Part shown: piece after piece, positions 21,073-31,909 of the stretch | Numbering within the stretch: position 1 is the stretch's first letter | Layout of the letters: every line of letters begins with the position of its first letter | DNA from: Pseudoalteromonas piscicida | GTDB taxonomy: Bacteria > Pseudomonadota > Gammaproteobacteria > Enterobacterales > Alteromonadaceae | Assembly: GCF_000238315.3 (NCBI RefSeq) | Contig: NZ_CP011924.1 | Coordinates: forward strand, 722,501 to 786,500 | Direction: 5' to 3' | DNA length: 64,000 nucleotides | Notes under the pieces: model-generated | Told to the model about the DNA's origin: nothing | Databases searched by the model: none | Seen by the model: only the letters and a program-made list of their open reading frames with translations | Made by a program: the position numbers and the translations under genes

Positions 21073-22245
21073 ATGATGGCAGAACTTCCTGAAGTAATAG
21101 ATAGCATGACAGATATCGTTTCGTGCTTAAACACCAGCGAATCTTTGGAGCATTTCTTGTTGAATGTGCACTGTATTGTGCAAAAAATTAATTACGCGGA
21201 CAATTTCTATGTGGTTTTGCAAAGACAAGATGGCGAGTTTGAATTTCCCTATTTCCATGATGTCAAAGACAGTATTTCGCTCGAGGAATTAAATAGTCTA
21301 ACTAGCACAGAAATAGATAAAACGCTTACTAGTTATGCGCTGCGCTCTGACAGTGTAAAGAACTATTCTGAGCATGCTTTGATGGCATTGACCGAGAAAG
21401 GGGTTATTGAAATGTTAGGCAGTTTCCCCAAGCAATGGTTGTGCTTTCCGCTAATCAATCGCGACAAGCATTTAGGCGCGTTTGTGATCCAATCTTACCG
21501 TCGTAGCGATGAATATTCAGAAGCCATGGTGGATTTGTTGTATACCGTTAGTCATGTTATTGCCTCTGCGATGGATGCATTTGCAAACCAGCAAGCACTC
21601 ATTGACGCGAATACAGCACTTAGAACCCATGAGCTTGAATTGGAAGCAATGGTAGAAAAACGCACCCGTGAACTTAGTGTGAGTTTAGAAGAGTTAAGAA
21701 CAGAAGTCGAAAAGCGCAAATCACTTCAAGAAAAGCTAGAGTTTGATGCCTACCACGATAATCTTACGCAATTGGCGAATCGAAAATACCTTTTTAACGA
21801 GCTGAATAAAATGTCTGCTCGCTCGATGCGACAGCCGGTAAATGTATATTTAGGGTATCTAGATTTAGATAACTTCAAGCCGATTAATGATAATCATGGC
21901 CATCATAGTGGTGACGAGGTTTTGGTACACGTAGCAAGACGTCTACAAGAAGCGTTACGAGAGTATGATTTTGTTTGTCGTATTGGTGGAGATGAGTTTG
22001 TCTTTGTGATTAATGAAAAAATTGCCAGAGACTTGCTTGAAAGCTTAGCAAATCGCCTTTTGAGTGTGATAAATGAAGATATCTTGCTTACCAATGGTGA
22101 GTTGGTCAATGTCGGGTGTAGCATCGGCATGGCGGTTTCTGAGGGCATGGAATTCAGTGCGGAATCGTTATTAAAAGTAGCGGATCAAGCGCTTTATGAG
22201 TCGAAAGGAAAGGGCAAGAATCAGGTTTCATTTAGCTTCAAATAA
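21073..22245 (+). CDS. Diguanylate cyclase with N-terminal GAF-like domain
   Basis: Start chosen at the ATG 21073, which has AGGGCG upstream; a TTG at 21043 would add ten residues. Residues about 15-175 are GAF-like, then a coiled coil (about 175-225) leads into a GGDEF domain. The active-site motif GGDEF is intact at about 305-309, and an RxxD inhibitory site (REYD) sits exactly five residues upstream, so the enzyme should make c-di-GMP and be product-inhibited. No signal peptide or membrane segment; cytoplasmic. The ligand of the GAF domain is unknown. Confidence 0.9.
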   Translation: MMAELPEVIDSMTDIVSCLNTSESLEHFLLNVHCIVQKINYADNFYVVLQRQDGEFEFPYFHDVKDSISLEELNSLTSTEIDKTLTSYALRSDSVKNYSEHALMALTEKGVIEMLGSFPKQWLCFPLINRDKHLGAFVIQSYRRSDEYSEAMVDLLYTVSHVIASAMDAFANQQALIDANTALRTHELELEAMVEKRTRELSVSLEELRTEVEKRKSLQEKLEFDAYHDNLTQLANRKYLFNELNKMSARSMRQPVNVYLGYLDLDNFKPINDNHGHHSGDEVLVHVARRLQEALREYDFVCRIGGDEFVFVINEKIARDLLESLANRLLSVINEDILLTNGELVNVGCSIGMAVSEGMEFSAESLLKVADQALYESKGKGKNQVSFSFK

Positions 22246-22368
22246 CACTGAATATAAGATTAATATTTTGTTATTTATCATGTTTTTATAAAATTTCATG
22301 ATATTGCTCGTTGCCCTTTGCTTTAAGCAGATGATTGATTTAGGATCAGGCTTTATAGTCAGAAAAAC

Positions 22369-23430
22369 ATGGACATTATGATCATCAGGCTGATCCTTAT
22401 TGCACTGTTTTGTTTTGCTATGACGGCAAAAGCAGTAGAAGTTCAAAATTTATATGAAGCCTCGCTGAGTGTTAGCGACAAATCTCGCGCAACGCGAGCG
22501 CAAGCGAGCCAACAGGCATTATTAAAAGTGTTGCAAAAGCTCACAGGTAAAGCCGATGATTTTTCTCACCCTTCTATCCAAGCGAGCCTTAAGCGCATCT
22601 CAGATTACATGCTGAGATATGAATATTATGATCGACAAGGCGTAACCAAAATAAAGGTGGAGTTTGAGCCTGGTAAGGTCGAAGATCTAGTCAGAGAAGC
22701 TGGTCTACCGCTTTGGGGTAACCGCCGTCCTATGGTCGCGATTTGGATGGTGATTGAAGATAATTTCCGCCGAGAGTTTGTTACGCAAGAAAGCTACCCT
22801 CAACTCGAACGCCTGATTTATGACACCGCAGACGAATGGGGCGTGCCAGTGGTTGTTCCTTTGATGGATCTTGAAGATCGCAGCAATGTGAGTATCGCAG
22901 AGGTATGGGGAAACTTTTCTAACGAAGTAGAGGAAGCGTCATTGCGTTATGAGGCGGAGCGCGTTATCACCGCACGCTTGTTCCAGCCTCCCCATACAAA
23001 TTCTTGGCAGCTAGATTGGCGCTACACTGATGCCGAATATTTTGAGCCTGAGCAATATGTCGGTGACAAGCAGCAAGTTATTATTGATATGGTGAACCAG
23101 CTATCTAGCACCTTAGCTCAGAAATATGTTATCAATCCTAATCTCACTTTAGAAGCCCATCGAACTGAAATCGTTGTTGAGCAATTACAGTCATTTACGG
23201 ATGTAGAAATGGCGAAGCGTCGTTTGCTATCTATGAGTACTGTAGTGGATGTCGATGTGATCTACCGTGCGAAAACAGCTGTGAAGTTTGCGATTGAACA
23301 TACCTCAAGCGTATCAGATTTGCGTAAAACCATTGCATTGGAGCAAAGTTTTAAGGCGTACGAAGACCCGAGAGCCTATTATCAAATCGCAGACGAAGAC
23401 AACCTTAAATATAATTGGGTGGGCAAATAG
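22369..23430 (+). CDS. DUF2066-family exported protein
   Basis: 353 residues with an N-terminal signal (MDIMIIRLILIALFCFAMTAKA) and the DUF2066-like opening VEVQNLYEASLSVSDKSRATRAQAS followed by ALLKVLQKLTGK (shown here in pieces). Such proteins commonly lie immediately upstream of hda in gammaproteobacteria, as here: hda starts 2 bases after this stop, so the two are translationally linked. The function is unknown; a periplasmic location is inferred from the signal. Confidence 0.8.
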   Translation: MDIMIIRLILIALFCFAMTAKAVEVQNLYEASLSVSDKSRATRAQASQQALLKVLQKLTGKADDFSHPSIQASLKRISDYMLRYEYYDRQGVTKIKVEFEPGKVEDLVREAGLPLWGNRRPMVAIWMVIEDNFRREFVTQESYPQLERLIYDTADEWGVPVVVPLMDLEDRSNVSIAEVWGNFSNEVEEASLRYEAERVITARLFQPPHTNSWQLDWRYTDAEYFEPEQYVGDKQQVIIDMVNQLSSTLAQKYVINPNLTLEAHRTEIVVEQLQSFTDVEMAKRRLLSMSTVVDVDVIYRAKTAVKFAIEHTSSVSDLRKTIALEQSFKAYEDPRAYYQIADEDNLKYNWVGK

Positions 23431-23431
23431 G

Positions 23432-24136
23432 ATGGAATCGCCACGTCAAATGGCGTTGCCAGTGACACTGCCTGATGACGAAACCTTTGCCTCTTATTTT
23501 GGCGGTGAAGCGTCATTAGAGGTAAGCCACTTAAAAAATGGTCTTGCCCGTCGTTTAGCCGGATTTCAGTACACTTACCTGTGTGGATTGGCAGACTCTG
23601 GCAAGTCGCACTTGCTTTATGCCACGTGCATTGAAGCGCAAGAGCTTGGACTCTCGACTATTTTATTGTCGATGCGAGAAGTCTTGGATTTTGGCCCCTT
23701 GGTATTAGATGGGCTCGATGCATTGGATGTAGTTTGTATAGACGATGTACATTTGGTTGCAGGAGATGAAGCGTGGGAAAAAGCCTTATTTAACCTTTTC
23801 AATCGTTTTAATGAAAAAGGCAAATGCCTAGTGGTTACTGCCGATCTGTTGCCCAACATGCTGAATTTGTCACTACCAGACTTAGAATCGCGTCTAACCT
23901 GGGGAACGACTTTTCAGATCCGCTCGATGAGTGATGATGATAAAGCCGAAGCCTTAGTAAAAAGAGCACACATGCGTGGCCTTGAGCTCTCCGATGAATG
24001 TGCGCGATTTTTGCTCACGAGATTGAGTCGTGATATGCGCGCTTTACTTGATGTGTTGGATAAACTCGATCACGCATCCATGGCTGCGCAAAGAAAGTTA
24101 ACAATTCCTTTTATAAAAGCCACTTTAAAGCTGTAA
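23432..24136 (+). CDS. hda: DnaA regulatory inactivator Hda
   Basis: Hda binds the DNA clamp and promotes hydrolysis of DnaA-ATP after initiation. Starting at 23432 it has 234 residues, the family length; the longer open frame upstream overlaps the DUF2066 gene and is not used. The N-terminus MESPRQMALPVTLPDDETF contains the clamp-binding motif QMALP. AAA+ features follow: Walker A (ADSGKSHLLYA), Walker B (VVCIDDVHLVAG), and the sensor region with LESRLTWG and the arginine finger zone. It is co-transcribed with the DUF2066 gene. Confidence 0.95.
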   Translation: MESPRQMALPVTLPDDETFASYFGGEASLEVSHLKNGLARRLAGFQYTYLCGLADSGKSHLLYATCIEAQELGLSTILLSMREVLDFGPLVLDGLDALDVVCIDDVHLVAGDEAWEKALFNLFNRFNEKGKCLVVTADLLPNMLNLSLPDLESRLTWGTTFQIRSMSDDDKAEALVKRAHMRGLELSDECARFLLTRLSRDMRALLDVLDKLDHASMAAQRKLTIPFIKATLKL

Positions 24137-24216
24137 CAGGGCTAGAATATCGCCTTGCAATTCAGTTATCATAAGAGATTAAATAACAGCAAATTACCTC
24201 AGCAAAGATCAGGTAG

Positions 24217-25200
<984 letters not shown>

Positions 25201-25213
25201 GAGCGACAAAAGT

Positions 25214-27601
25214 ATGAAATTCAGTGAAAAGTGGTTACGCGAGTGGGTCAATCCAGCAATTGATACTGATGCGTTATCTGAGCAATTATCAATGGCTGGT
25301 TTAGAAGTTGATGGTGTAGACCCAGTTGCCGGTGACTTCCAAGGTGTGGTTATCGGTGAAGTGGTTGAATGTGGTCAACACCCAGATGCTGATAAACTTA
25401 GAGTAACAAAAGTAAACGTAGGCGAAGACGAACTACTAGATATTGTTTGTGGTGCCGCTAACTGCCGTGCCGGTTTAAAAGTGGCGGTTGCTAAAGTGGG
25501 CGCAACGCTTCCAGGCGATTTCAAAATTAAGAAAGCTAAACTTCGCGGTCAGCCGTCTCACGGTATGCTGTGTGCGTTTGAAGAGCTTGGTATGGCGGAA
25601 AGTTCAGACGGTATTTTAGAACTCCCTATGGATGCGCCAATCGGTCAAGATATTCGTGAATACTTCGGCTTGAACGATGTAACGATTGATGTCGATTTAA
25701 CGGCTAATCGTAGCGACTGTTTGGGGATCAAAGGTCTGGCTCGTGAAGTTGGGGTACTAAACAGCATCGACGTAACCGAAGTTGCTATCACGCCCGTTAC
25801 GCCAACGATTGATGATAAAATCTCTATTGAATTGGTAAACAGCGAAGCATGTCCACGCTACTTAGGTCGTGTGATCAAGGGCGTTAATGTTAAAGCAGAG
25901 ACCCCGTTTTGGATGGTAGAGAAACTGCGCCGCTGCGGTGTACGCTCAATTGATCCAGTTGTTGATGTTACGAACTACGTGTTGCTTGAGCTAGGTCACC
26001 CAATGCACGCGTTCGATTTAAGCCAAATCGAAGGTGGAATTAAAGTACGTAATGCCTTTGAGAATGAAGAGCTAGTATTGTTAGACGGCAACACGGCGAA
26101 GCTTAATCCATCAACACTACTGATTGCTGATGATAATAAAGCACTTGCGATGGCAGGTATCTTTGGTGGTGAACAGTCGGGTGTTAGTGACGAGACAAAA
26201 GACATCTTGTTAGAAAGCGCGTTCTTTGCACCGCTTGCGATTGCAGGCCAGGCTCGCAGCTACGGTTTGCATACTGATGCATCGCACCGTTATGAGCGTG
26301 GTGTAGACCCGGTACTGCAGCGTGATGCGATGGAAAGAGCAACAGGCTTGCTACTTGAAATCGTTGGCGGTGAAGCAGGGCCGATTGTTGAAGCTGTGTC
26401 AGAAACTGATTTACCAAAAGAGCGTCAAGTGACTTTACGCCGTGAGCGTTTAGACCGCGTGATTGGTTACCATATCGAAGATGCTAAAGTATCAGATATC
26501 TTAACGCGTTTGGGCTTAGCGGTAACATTTGCAGACGGCCAGTGGCAAGCTCAAGTACCAAGCTATCGCTTCGACATTAGTATCGAAGAAGACTTAATTG
26601 AAGAAGTTGCGCGCGTATTTGGCTACAACAATATTCCAAATGTGGCGCCAACCGCTGCGTTAAAGATGACAGACCATCAAGAAGCACGTTTGCCAGTAGC
26701 ACGCTTTAGAGATGAGTTAGTAAGCCGTGGTTATCAAGAAGCCATCACATATAGCTTCGTTGATCCAAAAGCACAACAGCAGCTACACCCAGAAGCAGAT
26801 GCATTAATTCTTCCGCATCCAATTTCGGTTGAAATGTCAGCAATGCGTGTAAGCCTGATGACAGGATTGATCAATGCGGTTTCTTATAATCAAAATCGTC
26901 AACAATCGCGTATTCGCTTATTCGAAACGGGCCTTAAGTTTATCAAAGACGACAACGCAGAAAACGGCGTACGTCAAACCGCTGTGATCGGTGGTATCGC
27001 GTATGGTAATACGCACAGTGAACATTGGTCAGTGCCTTCACGTAAAGTGGATTTCTTTGATGTGAAAGGCGATGTAGAAGCATTACTTGCGCTTTGTAAC
27101 GATAAAGCACGCTTTAGCTTTAAAGCAGAAGCGAGCGATGGTTTGCACCCTGGTCAATCAGCTGCAATTTATGCAGACGGTAAAAAGGTTGGTTTCATCG
27201 GTGCAGTTCACCCTCAGCTATTAAAGCCGTTAGAGCTTAAAGATACACCATATGTATTTGAAATCGACATGGCTGCTTTAGAAAATCGCTTGCTTCCAGA
27301 AGCAGTTAGTATCTCGAAATTCCCATCAAATAGAAGAGATATTGCTATTTTAGTTGCAGATGACGTAAAAATAGGCGATATTTTAGAGTGCATTGAGAAA
27401 GTTGGCGGAAATCAATTAGTTGACCTAAACTTATTCGATGTGTACAAAGGGCAAGGGGTTGAACCTGATCATAAGAGTTTAGCCATTGCTCTAACATTAC
27501 AAGCGGTTGATAGAACGCTCGAAGAGAAAGACATCAACGCGGTTGTAGAAAACGTGGTGGCCGAACTGGCCAAACAATTCAATGCATCGTTGAGGGACTA
27601 G
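25214..27601 (+). CDS. pheT: Phenylalanine--tRNA ligase beta subunit
   Basis: 795 residues with the usual order: an N-terminal EMAP/OB-like tRNA-binding domain ([20 protein letters not shown]), the B3/B4 editing domain (about 205-380, [10 protein letters not shown]), the B5 domain, a catalytically inactive class II core, and a C-terminal anticodon-binding FDX-ACB domain (about 700-795, [14 protein letters not shown]). It works only with PheS. It is separated from ihfA by 2 bp. Confidence 0.98.
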   Translation: MKFSEKWLREWVNPAIDTDALSEQLSMAGLEVDGVDPVAGDFQGVVIGEVVECGQHPDADKLRVTKVNVGEDELLDIVCGAANCRAGLKVAVAKVGATLPGDFKIKKAKLRGQPSHGMLCAFEELGMAESSDGILELPMDAPIGQDIREYFGLNDVTIDVDLTANRSDCLGIKGLAREVGVLNSIDVTEVAITPVTPTIDDKISIELVNSEACPRYLGRVIKGVNVKAETPFWMVEKLRRCGVRSIDPVVDVTNYVLLELGHPMHAFDLSQIEGGIKVRNAFENEELVLLDGNTAKLNPSTLLIADDNKALAMAGIFGGEQSGVSDETKDILLESAFFAPLAIAGQARSYGLHTDASHRYERGVDPVLQRDAMERATGLLLEIVGGEAGPIVEAVSETDLPKERQVTLRRERLDRVIGYHIEDAKVSDILTRLGLAVTFADGQWQAQVPSYRFDISIEEDLIEEVARVFGYNNIPNVAPTAALKMTDHQEARLPVARFRDELVSRGYQEAITYSFVDPKAQQQLHPEADALILPHPISVEMSAMRVSLMTGLINAVSYNQNRQQSRIRLFETGLKFIKDDNAENGVRQTAVIGGIAYGNTHSEHWSVPSRKVDFFDVKGDVEALLALCNDKARFSFKAEASDGLHPGQSAAIYADGKKVGFIGAVHPQLLKPLELKDTPYVFEIDMAALENRLLPEAVSISKFPSNRRDIAILVADDVKIGDILECIEKVGGNQLVDLNLFDVYKGQGVEPDHKSLAIALTLQAVDRTLEEKDINAVVENVVAELAKQFNASLRD

Positions 27602-27603
27602 AT

Positions 27604-27903
27604 ATGGCGCTTACTAAAGCCGACATAGCTGAACACCTATTTGAAAAACTGGGGATCAATAAGAAAGATGCCAAAGACTTAGTTGAAGCGTTTTTTGAAG
27701 AAATCCGCTCAGCGCTAGAAAACGGCGAGCAAGTAAAGCTCTCTGGGTTTGGTAACTTTGACCTTCGCGACAAGAAGGAACGCCCAGGTAGGAACCCAAA
27801 AACTGGGGAAGATATTCCTATCTCTGCGCGACGCGTGGTAACTTTTAGGCCTGGCCAAAAGTTAAAAACCCGTGTTGAGGTCGGCACAAGCAAAAACTTG
27901 TAA
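27604..27903 (+). CDS. ihfA: Integration host factor alpha subunit
   Basis: A 99-residue DNA-bending protein of the HU/IHF family that heterodimerises with IhfB. It shows the family start [17 protein letters not shown], the [20 protein letters not shown] segment, and the beta-arm with the DNA-intercalating proline in [12 protein letters not shown]. It is co-transcribed with pheST, the conserved gammaproteobacterial arrangement. Confidence 0.98.
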   Translation: MALTKADIAEHLFEKLGINKKDAKDLVEAFFEEIRSALENGEQVKLSGFGNFDLRDKKERPGRNPKTGEDIPISARRVVTFRPGQKLKTRVEVGTSKNL

Positions 27904-27909
27904 TATTAG

Positions 27910-27942
27910 AAAGCCTTGGTGGTGATACCAAGGCTTTTTTTA
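27910..27942 (+). terminator. Intrinsic terminator of pheST-ihfA
   Basis: Perfect 11-bp stem AAAGCCTTGGT / ACCAAGGCTTT with loop GGTGAT, followed by T7. Confidence 0.93.
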
Positions 27943-28013
27943 TATTGAAATAGTTTTGTCACATATTCAAGCTACACTCTGCGCCTGTTTGCGTTCCGTG
28001 GAGTGAGGAGCTT

Positions 28014-29624
28014 ATGCGAGGAGCACACTCCTTAAGCAAGTTGTTTAAGAATATCTTTATTGCTTGGTTGTCTTGCACCTTTGTATTTTCAATTGTGGCC
28101 GCCTTCACTTATGTGCATCAAAAAGAGACCGCTAAATCCAATCTTGTCACCGTAGCGAGTCGAATTGTATCTGACATCAACAAAGAGTTTGTCGTTGTAG
28201 ACGATACCTTAAAACACGCCATCCACCTTTCTCCACATTGCGACCCTGACGGTCTACACTACATGCGTAGATTGGTTTTTGAAAACCCAGGCATGAGCGA
28301 AATAGGGATCGTAGATAGTAACGGGAAATTGGTCTGCAATTCTTTTGGGCAACTCACTCCACCTGTGAATACCAGTGCCCCAATAAAAAAGCCTGGACTT
28401 AGATACTATGGCCCAATCATTACCGACTATTTAGAACTTCCTGCTTTTGTTTTAGCGCGCACGAGAGACGATGGTTATGAGGTAAATGTGTTGATGCCGG
28501 ATCATTGGCTAAAGAGTATGCTTGATATCTCGGCTCATCATAATACCGATTTTGCTGCCTTGGTGGACAATAGCACGGGTGTGCCGGTTTTTTTAAATGG
28601 TAAATATGCTTTGCCAATCCGCCAAAAACTATTTCCGACTGCTAATAGCCGCGCAGTAGAAGGACTCTTTGATGATGCAAAGGTAAAGTTTGCGTACGTT
28701 GCAGCTATTCCGAGTTTGCCGCAGATGAGCTTAATCATTGCAAAAAATGATGAGCAACTAGTGAGTCTAGGGTGGTTGTGGCTAGTACTTTGGAGTGTGT
28801 TGTATTGCGCCTCTTGGGTTGGCCTCACGTTGTTATTGATCAGTTATGACAAGCGCCAGCTAAGCAGTAAAACACAAATATTAAGAGCATTGGCAAATGA
28901 TGAGTTATTTAATGTGTATCAGCCTCTTGTTAATGCAGAGTTGCCATCGATAGTGGGCGTGGAAGTACTCATTCGTTGGCGTCATCCACTTGAAGGTGTG
29001 CTCGGCCCCGCTTACTTTGTGCCAGAAGCTGAGCGTGATGGTACTATTTTAGATATCTCGATAGCACAAGTCGAAAACGCTGTGCGTGATTTGACGGACA
29101 TCTTAGTTGCTCAGCCAGGCTTTAAGGTGTCTTTTAACGTTAATGGTTTACTTCTGGGCTCTAAACGCTATATCGACGCCTTACTTGCTGCAAAAAGCCA
29201 AATATCCTCGTTGACTATTGAATTAACTGAGCGTGATGTGCTGACGCAGGCTCAAACGAAAACGGTACTAACTGAGCTCAAACGGGCTGGAATAGAAATC
29301 GCGATTGATGACTTTGGCACGGGATATAGCGGTTTGCAATACTTACAAAGTTTTCCGATTGACCTGCTGAAAATAGATCAGAGCTTTGTTGCATCAATTG
29401 GCCTAGATACTTTGCAATCCCCGGTTTTATCGGCCGTGATTGATATGGCGGAAAAGCTGGATAAAAAACTGATTGCTGAAGGGGTAGAAACCCAAGCTCA
29501 AGCTCGTTATCTCAAAAGCCGGGGGGTGAATATTCATCAAGGTTGGCTTTATTTCAAAGCACTGGAACTGCCGCAACTACAGCGTGAGATGGATAAAGTG
29601 TTAGATAATAAAAGAGCGGCTTAA
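28014..29624 (+). CDS. c-di-GMP phosphodiesterase, CSS-motif sensor plus EAL domain
   Basis: 536 residues in the inner membrane: TM1 about 12-32, a periplasmic CSS-motif-type region (about 40-240, with conserved cysteine contexts PHCDPDGL and LVCNS), TM2 about 245-270, and a cytoplasmic EAL domain (about 285-525). The signature is EVL rather than EAL (VEVLIRWRHP), but the metal and catalytic residues are present: N in FNVNG, E in IELTERD, DD in IDDFGTGYS, K in LLKIDQSF and E in AEGVET. It should therefore hydrolyse c-di-GMP. CSS domains are regulated by periplasmic thiol redox in known cases. Confidence 0.92.
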   Translation: MRGAHSLSKLFKNIFIAWLSCTFVFSIVAAFTYVHQKETAKSNLVTVASRIVSDINKEFVVVDDTLKHAIHLSPHCDPDGLHYMRRLVFENPGMSEIGIVDSNGKLVCNSFGQLTPPVNTSAPIKKPGLRYYGPIITDYLELPAFVLARTRDDGYEVNVLMPDHWLKSMLDISAHHNTDFAALVDNSTGVPVFLNGKYALPIRQKLFPTANSRAVEGLFDDAKVKFAYVAAIPSLPQMSLIIAKNDEQLVSLGWLWLVLWSVLYCASWVGLTLLLISYDKRQLSSKTQILRALANDELFNVYQPLVNAELPSIVGVEVLIRWRHPLEGVLGPAYFVPEAERDGTILDISIAQVENAVRDLTDILVAQPGFKVSFNVNGLLLGSKRYIDALLAAKSQISSLTIELTERDVLTQAQTKTVLTELKRAGIEIAIDDFGTGYSGLQYLQSFPIDLLKIDQSFVASIGLDTLQSPVLSAVIDMAEKLDKKLIAEGVETQAQARYLKSRGVNIHQGWLYFKALELPQLQREMDKVLDNKRAA

Positions 29625-29651
29625 CCGCTCTTATTTAATTACAAGGCCCAA

Positions 29652-31274
29652 CTATGATAAAACTTCAGCGAAGTAGCAACCAAATGCACCAAGTGTTAGT
29701 ACATTTGCGCTTGCCGTGCCACTTAGGTGCTTCAGCTCACACTGCCTTAATGCAACTTCAGGAAGTGTCGCGCTTTGCTGAGTAGCTGCTAAGTTGAATG
29801 CGCACAGCAATGTCTGGGTTTGTGTTTTACGGTAAAAAGCTAATACTGGCTCTGGGGTATCAATAAACTCAATGTCACCTGTTTTTAGTGCAGGTTGTGC
29901 ATTTCGCCACTGTAGAAATGCTTGATAATAGCTGAGCGTTGAATTGCTATCTACAGCTTGTTCGTCTACTGCTCGTAGAGCATGTGCTTCAGAAACTGGT
30001 AACCAAGGCTTAGACTCTGAGAAGCCAGCATTGGTTTTTGCCTTCGTCCACGGAAGCGGCGTTCTACAGCCATCACGGCCTTTAAAGTTTGGCCAAAAGG
30101 TAATGCCATATGGGTCCTGCAACTCTTCGAAGGCAACGGCGGCTTCGCCAAGTCCTAGTTCTTCGCCTTGATACATACAGACGCTACCACGCAATGAACC
30201 GAGAAGGGCGGTGAGCATTTTGACTTGTGTATCGTTTACCTTGCCATCTATACTCCAGCGACTTGCTACCCGTTCTACATCGTGATTTGCAAATGCCCAA
30301 CATGGCCAACCTTCGGTCATGACTGACTCTAGGCGAGAAACCGTTTCTCGGATGTACTTTGCACTATAGTCGTTAGTTAGGAGCTCAAAGCTATAACCCA
30401 TGTGTAGCTTGTTACCATCGGCCGTATACTCTGCCATTGTTTGCAAAGAGTCTTCTGAACTTATCTCACCTAAGCTAACTGTGCCTGGGTATCTATCTAA
30501 TAAGGCACGGATCTCTTCCATGAATAGTAAGTTTTCAGGTTGCGTATTGTTGTAATAATGGTACTGAAAGGCATAAGGGTTGTCTTCGCTAAAGCCACGA
30601 CCTTGACGAAGCTCAATAGGCTTAGCTGGATTATCCCTAAGCTGCTTATCGTGAAAACAGAAGTTGATAGCATCTAGTCTAAATCCATCAACGCCTTTTT
30701 TAAGCCAAAATTCGACGTTGTCTAGTACGGCTTTACGTACTTCAGGATGATGAAAGTTCAGATCCGGCTGCTCAGTTAGGAAGTTATGCAGGTAATATTG
30801 GCAACGTCTAGGCTCCCACTGCCAGGCAACACCACCAAAAATGGATAGCCAATTGTTTGGTGGACTGCCGTCTGGATTGGCATCGGCCCATACATACCAA
30901 TCTGCTTTGTCGTTTGTTTTGTCTTCACGACTTTCGACAAACCACGGGTGTTGATTTGAGGTATGACTAAGTACCTGATCAATAATGATCTTAATATCAC
31001 GATTATGTGCTTCGCTGATAAGCGTGTCAAAATCGTCGAGTGTACCAAACATAGGATCGATATCGCGATAGTCGCTAATGTCATAACCAAAGTCTTTCAT
31101 CGGTGACTTAAAAAATGGTGAAATCCATACAGCATCAACACCAAGCGATTTAATATAATCTAGTCGCTGAATAATACCCTGTAAGTCGCCAATACCATCT
31201 GCATTACTGTCCTGAAAGCTACGCGGATATATTTGATAGATAACCGCGCCTTTCCACCATTCATTATTTGCCAT
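29652..31274 (-). CDS. GH13 alpha-glucosidase, cytoplasmic
   Basis: This 540-residue enzyme should release glucose from maltose and short maltodextrins. It has the GH13 barrel with nucleophile D201 (GFRLDAINF), acid/base E270 (SLGEISSED) and transition-state D332 (FANHDVER), as in GH13_23-type bacterial alpha-glucosidases. The opening WWKGAVIYQIYPRSFQDSNADG is also typical. There is no signal peptide, so it acts in the cytoplasm. A GGAGAAA ribosome site precedes the ATG. It is divergent from the TonB receptor, with shared palindromic operators between them. Confidence 0.95.
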   Translation of the reverse strand: MANNEWWKGAVIYQIYPRSFQDSNADGIGDLQGIIQRLDYIKSLGVDAVWISPFFKSPMKDFGYDISDYRDIDPMFGTLDDFDTLISEAHNRDIKIIIDQVLSHTSNQHPWFVESREDKTNDKADWYVWADANPDGSPPNNWLSIFGGVAWQWEPRRCQYYLHNFLTEQPDLNFHHPEVRKAVLDNVEFWLKKGVDGFRLDAINFCFHDKQLRDNPAKPIELRQGRGFSEDNPYAFQYHYYNNTQPENLLFMEEIRALLDRYPGTVSLGEISSEDSLQTMAEYTADGNKLHMGYSFELLTNDYSAKYIRETVSRLESVMTEGWPCWAFANHDVERVASRWSIDGKVNDTQVKMLTALLGSLRGSVCMYQGEELGLGEAAVAFEELQDPYGITFWPNFKGRDGCRTPLPWTKAKTNAGFSESKPWLPVSEAHALRAVDEQAVDSNSTLSYYQAFLQWRNAQPALKTGDIEFIDTPEPVLAFYRKTQTQTLLCAFNLAATQQSATLPEVALRQCELKHLSGTASANVLTLGAFGCYFAEVLS

Positions 31275-31909
31275 GCACTTTCTCCAGGCTATGTGCGTGT
31301 TTGTTCTTTGGCAGTGCTGAGTATCAAGTAAATACTATGCTAGGCACTTTCACCACTAATTTTGCCAAAGAATACGTCATGCACATGGGGCTGTAAAAAA
31401 CCTGCATACGTATGCAGGTTTTGTTGGGTAAATTTATGATAAGTCATTTACATAATTTTATTTTATAAAATAAATTTACCAATATTGGCCTTTAAAAAGG
31501 AATAACCAGATAAATAAAGCTTTTCGAGAGAGAGTTTTTGGTAAGACCAATTCAACTTGGGTATGACTAGTGATGACATGTTGAGGATATTTTGATGCTC
31601 AGTCGACAATAATAGCCCATGAAAGTTAAGATTTAGTGAAATTAAAGCAGGAAAATAAATGCGGTCGGTCTTATGACCTTAACTAATAAAAATATATATT
31701 TATCATAAGGTTGGGTTTTATTCCTGTAAAAAGCCTGTAAATTTCGTTGAAATGCACTAGCTTTGAATACGTATGCATAAAGTTGTTTACAAATTTAATC
31801 AGCCGCTAGTATTTGACTGACAACAACTGTGCTCGTTTGTTTTTTCATCAGTTTGCACGCCTGATGAACAAATCGCACAATATAATATGGTTAATTGGGA
31901 TAAAACATT
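31275..31909. promoter_or_regulatory. Divergent regulatory region between alpha-glucosidase and TonB receptor
   Basis: This 635-bp stretch carries no gene. It holds three related palindromic sites: GAATACGTCATGC (31370-31382), CTGCATACGTATGCAG within a 22-bp perfect palindrome at 31399-31420, and GAATACGTATGCAT (31765-31778). LacI-family operators are palindromes of this size, and a LacI regulator lies at the end of the starch cluster. The first two sites lie about 100-145 bp upstream of the glucosidase start, and the third about 135 bp upstream of the receptor start. Protein assignment is inference. Confidence 0.6.

Noticed and set aside
23288..23431. Upstream extension of the hda frame by 48 codons
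   Set aside because: It overlaps the DUF2066 gene, and the family start with the clamp motif lies at 23432.
28975..28990. EVL instead of EAL, suggesting a degenerate c-di-GMP receptor
   Set aside because: The Glu itself and all other catalytic residues are kept, and EVL is a common active variant.
31399..31420. 22-bp palindrome as a transcription terminator
   Set aside because: It lies upstream of both flanking genes, has no hairpin loop, and shares its core with two other nearby sites, so an operator fits better.
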